Part shown: positions 63,309-64,000 of the stretch, in pieces
Numbering within the stretch: position 1 is the stretch's first letter
Layout: the number at the start of each line of letters is the position of its first letter
DNA from: Ciona intestinalis
Taxonomy: Eukaryota; Chordata; Ascidiacea; Phlebobranchia; Cionidae
Reading direction: 5' to 3'
Length of the DNA: 64,000 bases
Assembly: GCF_000224145.3 (NCBI RefSeq)
Contig: NC_020172.2
Coordinates: 5,825,056 to 5,889,055, forward strand
Translations under genes and position numbers: made by a program
The notes under the pieces: model-generated
What the model was told of the DNA's origin: nothing
Seen by the model: the letters and a program-made list of their open reading frames with translations, nothing else
The model's database searches: none

Positions 63309-63405
63309 AGTAGTGATGTACCGAATCGTTAAAAAAACGATTCGGCCGAAACCGAATATTCGGCCATTTGTGCCGAATCAATTCGGCCGAATCAACCGAA
63401 TCGTT
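63309..63405. mobile_element. Inverted-repeat block, possible hAT-type transposon end
   Basis: TAGTGATGTACCGAATCG opens a block in which ACGATTCGGCC, CCGAATATTCGGCC and AATTCGGCCGAAT form nested palindromes. The CCGAAT/ATTCGG subterminal repeats and the GTGATG-like edge recall hAT elements. No transposase frame or second end is visible before 64000. Confidence 0.4.
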
Positions 63406-64000
63406 TATGACGTCATCCGAACCTACGGCGACGGGCGGTCGGTAAAAACGACATAAAGGAAAATACTTTATCATGGCACCGTGTCACACACAAGTATCAA
63501 CAATTTCAATATAAGTATTTAATGTGGCAATAAAGCGTTGTGGGAAACATTAGTCTCCTAATAACGCGCGTATTTACGAACCAAAACTACAGGGAAGGTA
63601 AATCGTTGGGAGAAAAGCACAACGGTGACGGACGAGCGTGGATTAGATAAATTTAATTTTATTGCAACACGGACGAGCAGTTAATTCGAGAACTTAAAAA
63701 TTCTTTACTGTAACGGCGTAACCATTGACAAAACCTGTGTTACGCAAACAAAAAAAATATTTACTTTTGTGACGAAAAAAACATTGTGTATGAGCGTCCC
63801 ATTTTACGCTCTGCGTCGGCTTGGGAAATAAAGGAAGACGCATGCGATAGCATACTTTCAACACTTAGAAAGCGAAGCAATCGTTGTGAATTTGTTCTTG
63901 TAGAAACCGACGAAATGCTTATCTCAGTCTAATTTGCGAGCAGCCTGTGCCCTGTGGTATATAAATTGTCGGATTTATATGAAATGTTTTTTGGATTTTG
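63406..64000. other. Unassigned right end of the window
   Basis: No exon could be supported. It may be intron of the gene starting at 62988 or the interior of the putative transposon. Confidence 0.4.

Overview
The window is animal nuclear DNA, almost certainly from a tunicate of the genus Ciona. The evidence is compact intron-rich genes with GT..AG introns, chordate gene families (relaxin-receptor-like GPCR, AP-2, TMEM65, SNAPC4, OSBPL1A), acceptor-like sites just upstream of several start codons that would suit spliced-leader trans-splicing, and many short dispersed repeats. I rebuilt the genes by hand, joining exons with matching reading phase. All identifications are from recognised protein signatures, not from a database search.

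Layout: the 3' exon of a relaxin-receptor-like GPCR (265-1044, +); a repeat-bearing spacer with doubtful mini-exons; SRRM2/Cwc21-like splicing factor in one exon (4614-7502, +); a four-exon SAMD10/SAMD12/aveugle-like SAM protein (7864-9827, +); TMEM65 (13902-10950, -); an aldo-keto reductase (15033-14170, -); EIF3I with eight exons (16527-20257, +); a ZP-domain membrane protein (24685-20628, -); a satellite block near 25.5-26.5 kb; an OSBPL1A (ORP1L) orthologue with 23 visible exons (27255-45145, +); a TFAP2 transcription factor (49473-45333, -); SNAPC4 with 22 exons (59595-51153, -); a single-exon coiled-coil protein, perhaps CEP162-like (60251-62455, +); and the first exon of another gene (62988-63040, +) leaving the window.

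The genes are ordinary single-copy cellular functions: splicing (SRRM2), translation initiation (EIF3I), snRNA transcription (SNAPC4), sterol/ER contact (OSBPL1A), mitochondrial inner membrane (TMEM65), development (TFAP2). Nothing suggests a shared pathway, but EIF3I/ZP and OSBPL1A/TFAP2 are convergent, while ZP/OSBPL1A and SNAPC4/coiled-coil are divergent pairs.

The most unusual signal is in the non-coding part. The palindrome TGAYRTCA is everywhere, is repeatedly fused to splice sites (ATGACATCACAG at acceptors, the reverse complement GTGTGATGTCATAAT at donors), and has entered coding exons as D-V-T / M-T-S peptides. Several introns are almost wholly tandem arrays whose first unit is the splice site itself. 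Other repeats are a 122-bp double-hairpin array with an assembly gap where an OSBPL1A exon seems to be missing, a 40-bp array carrying a pol III B-box-like motif in each unit, a 98-bp satellite linked to a tRNA-derived SINE, and two MITE families.
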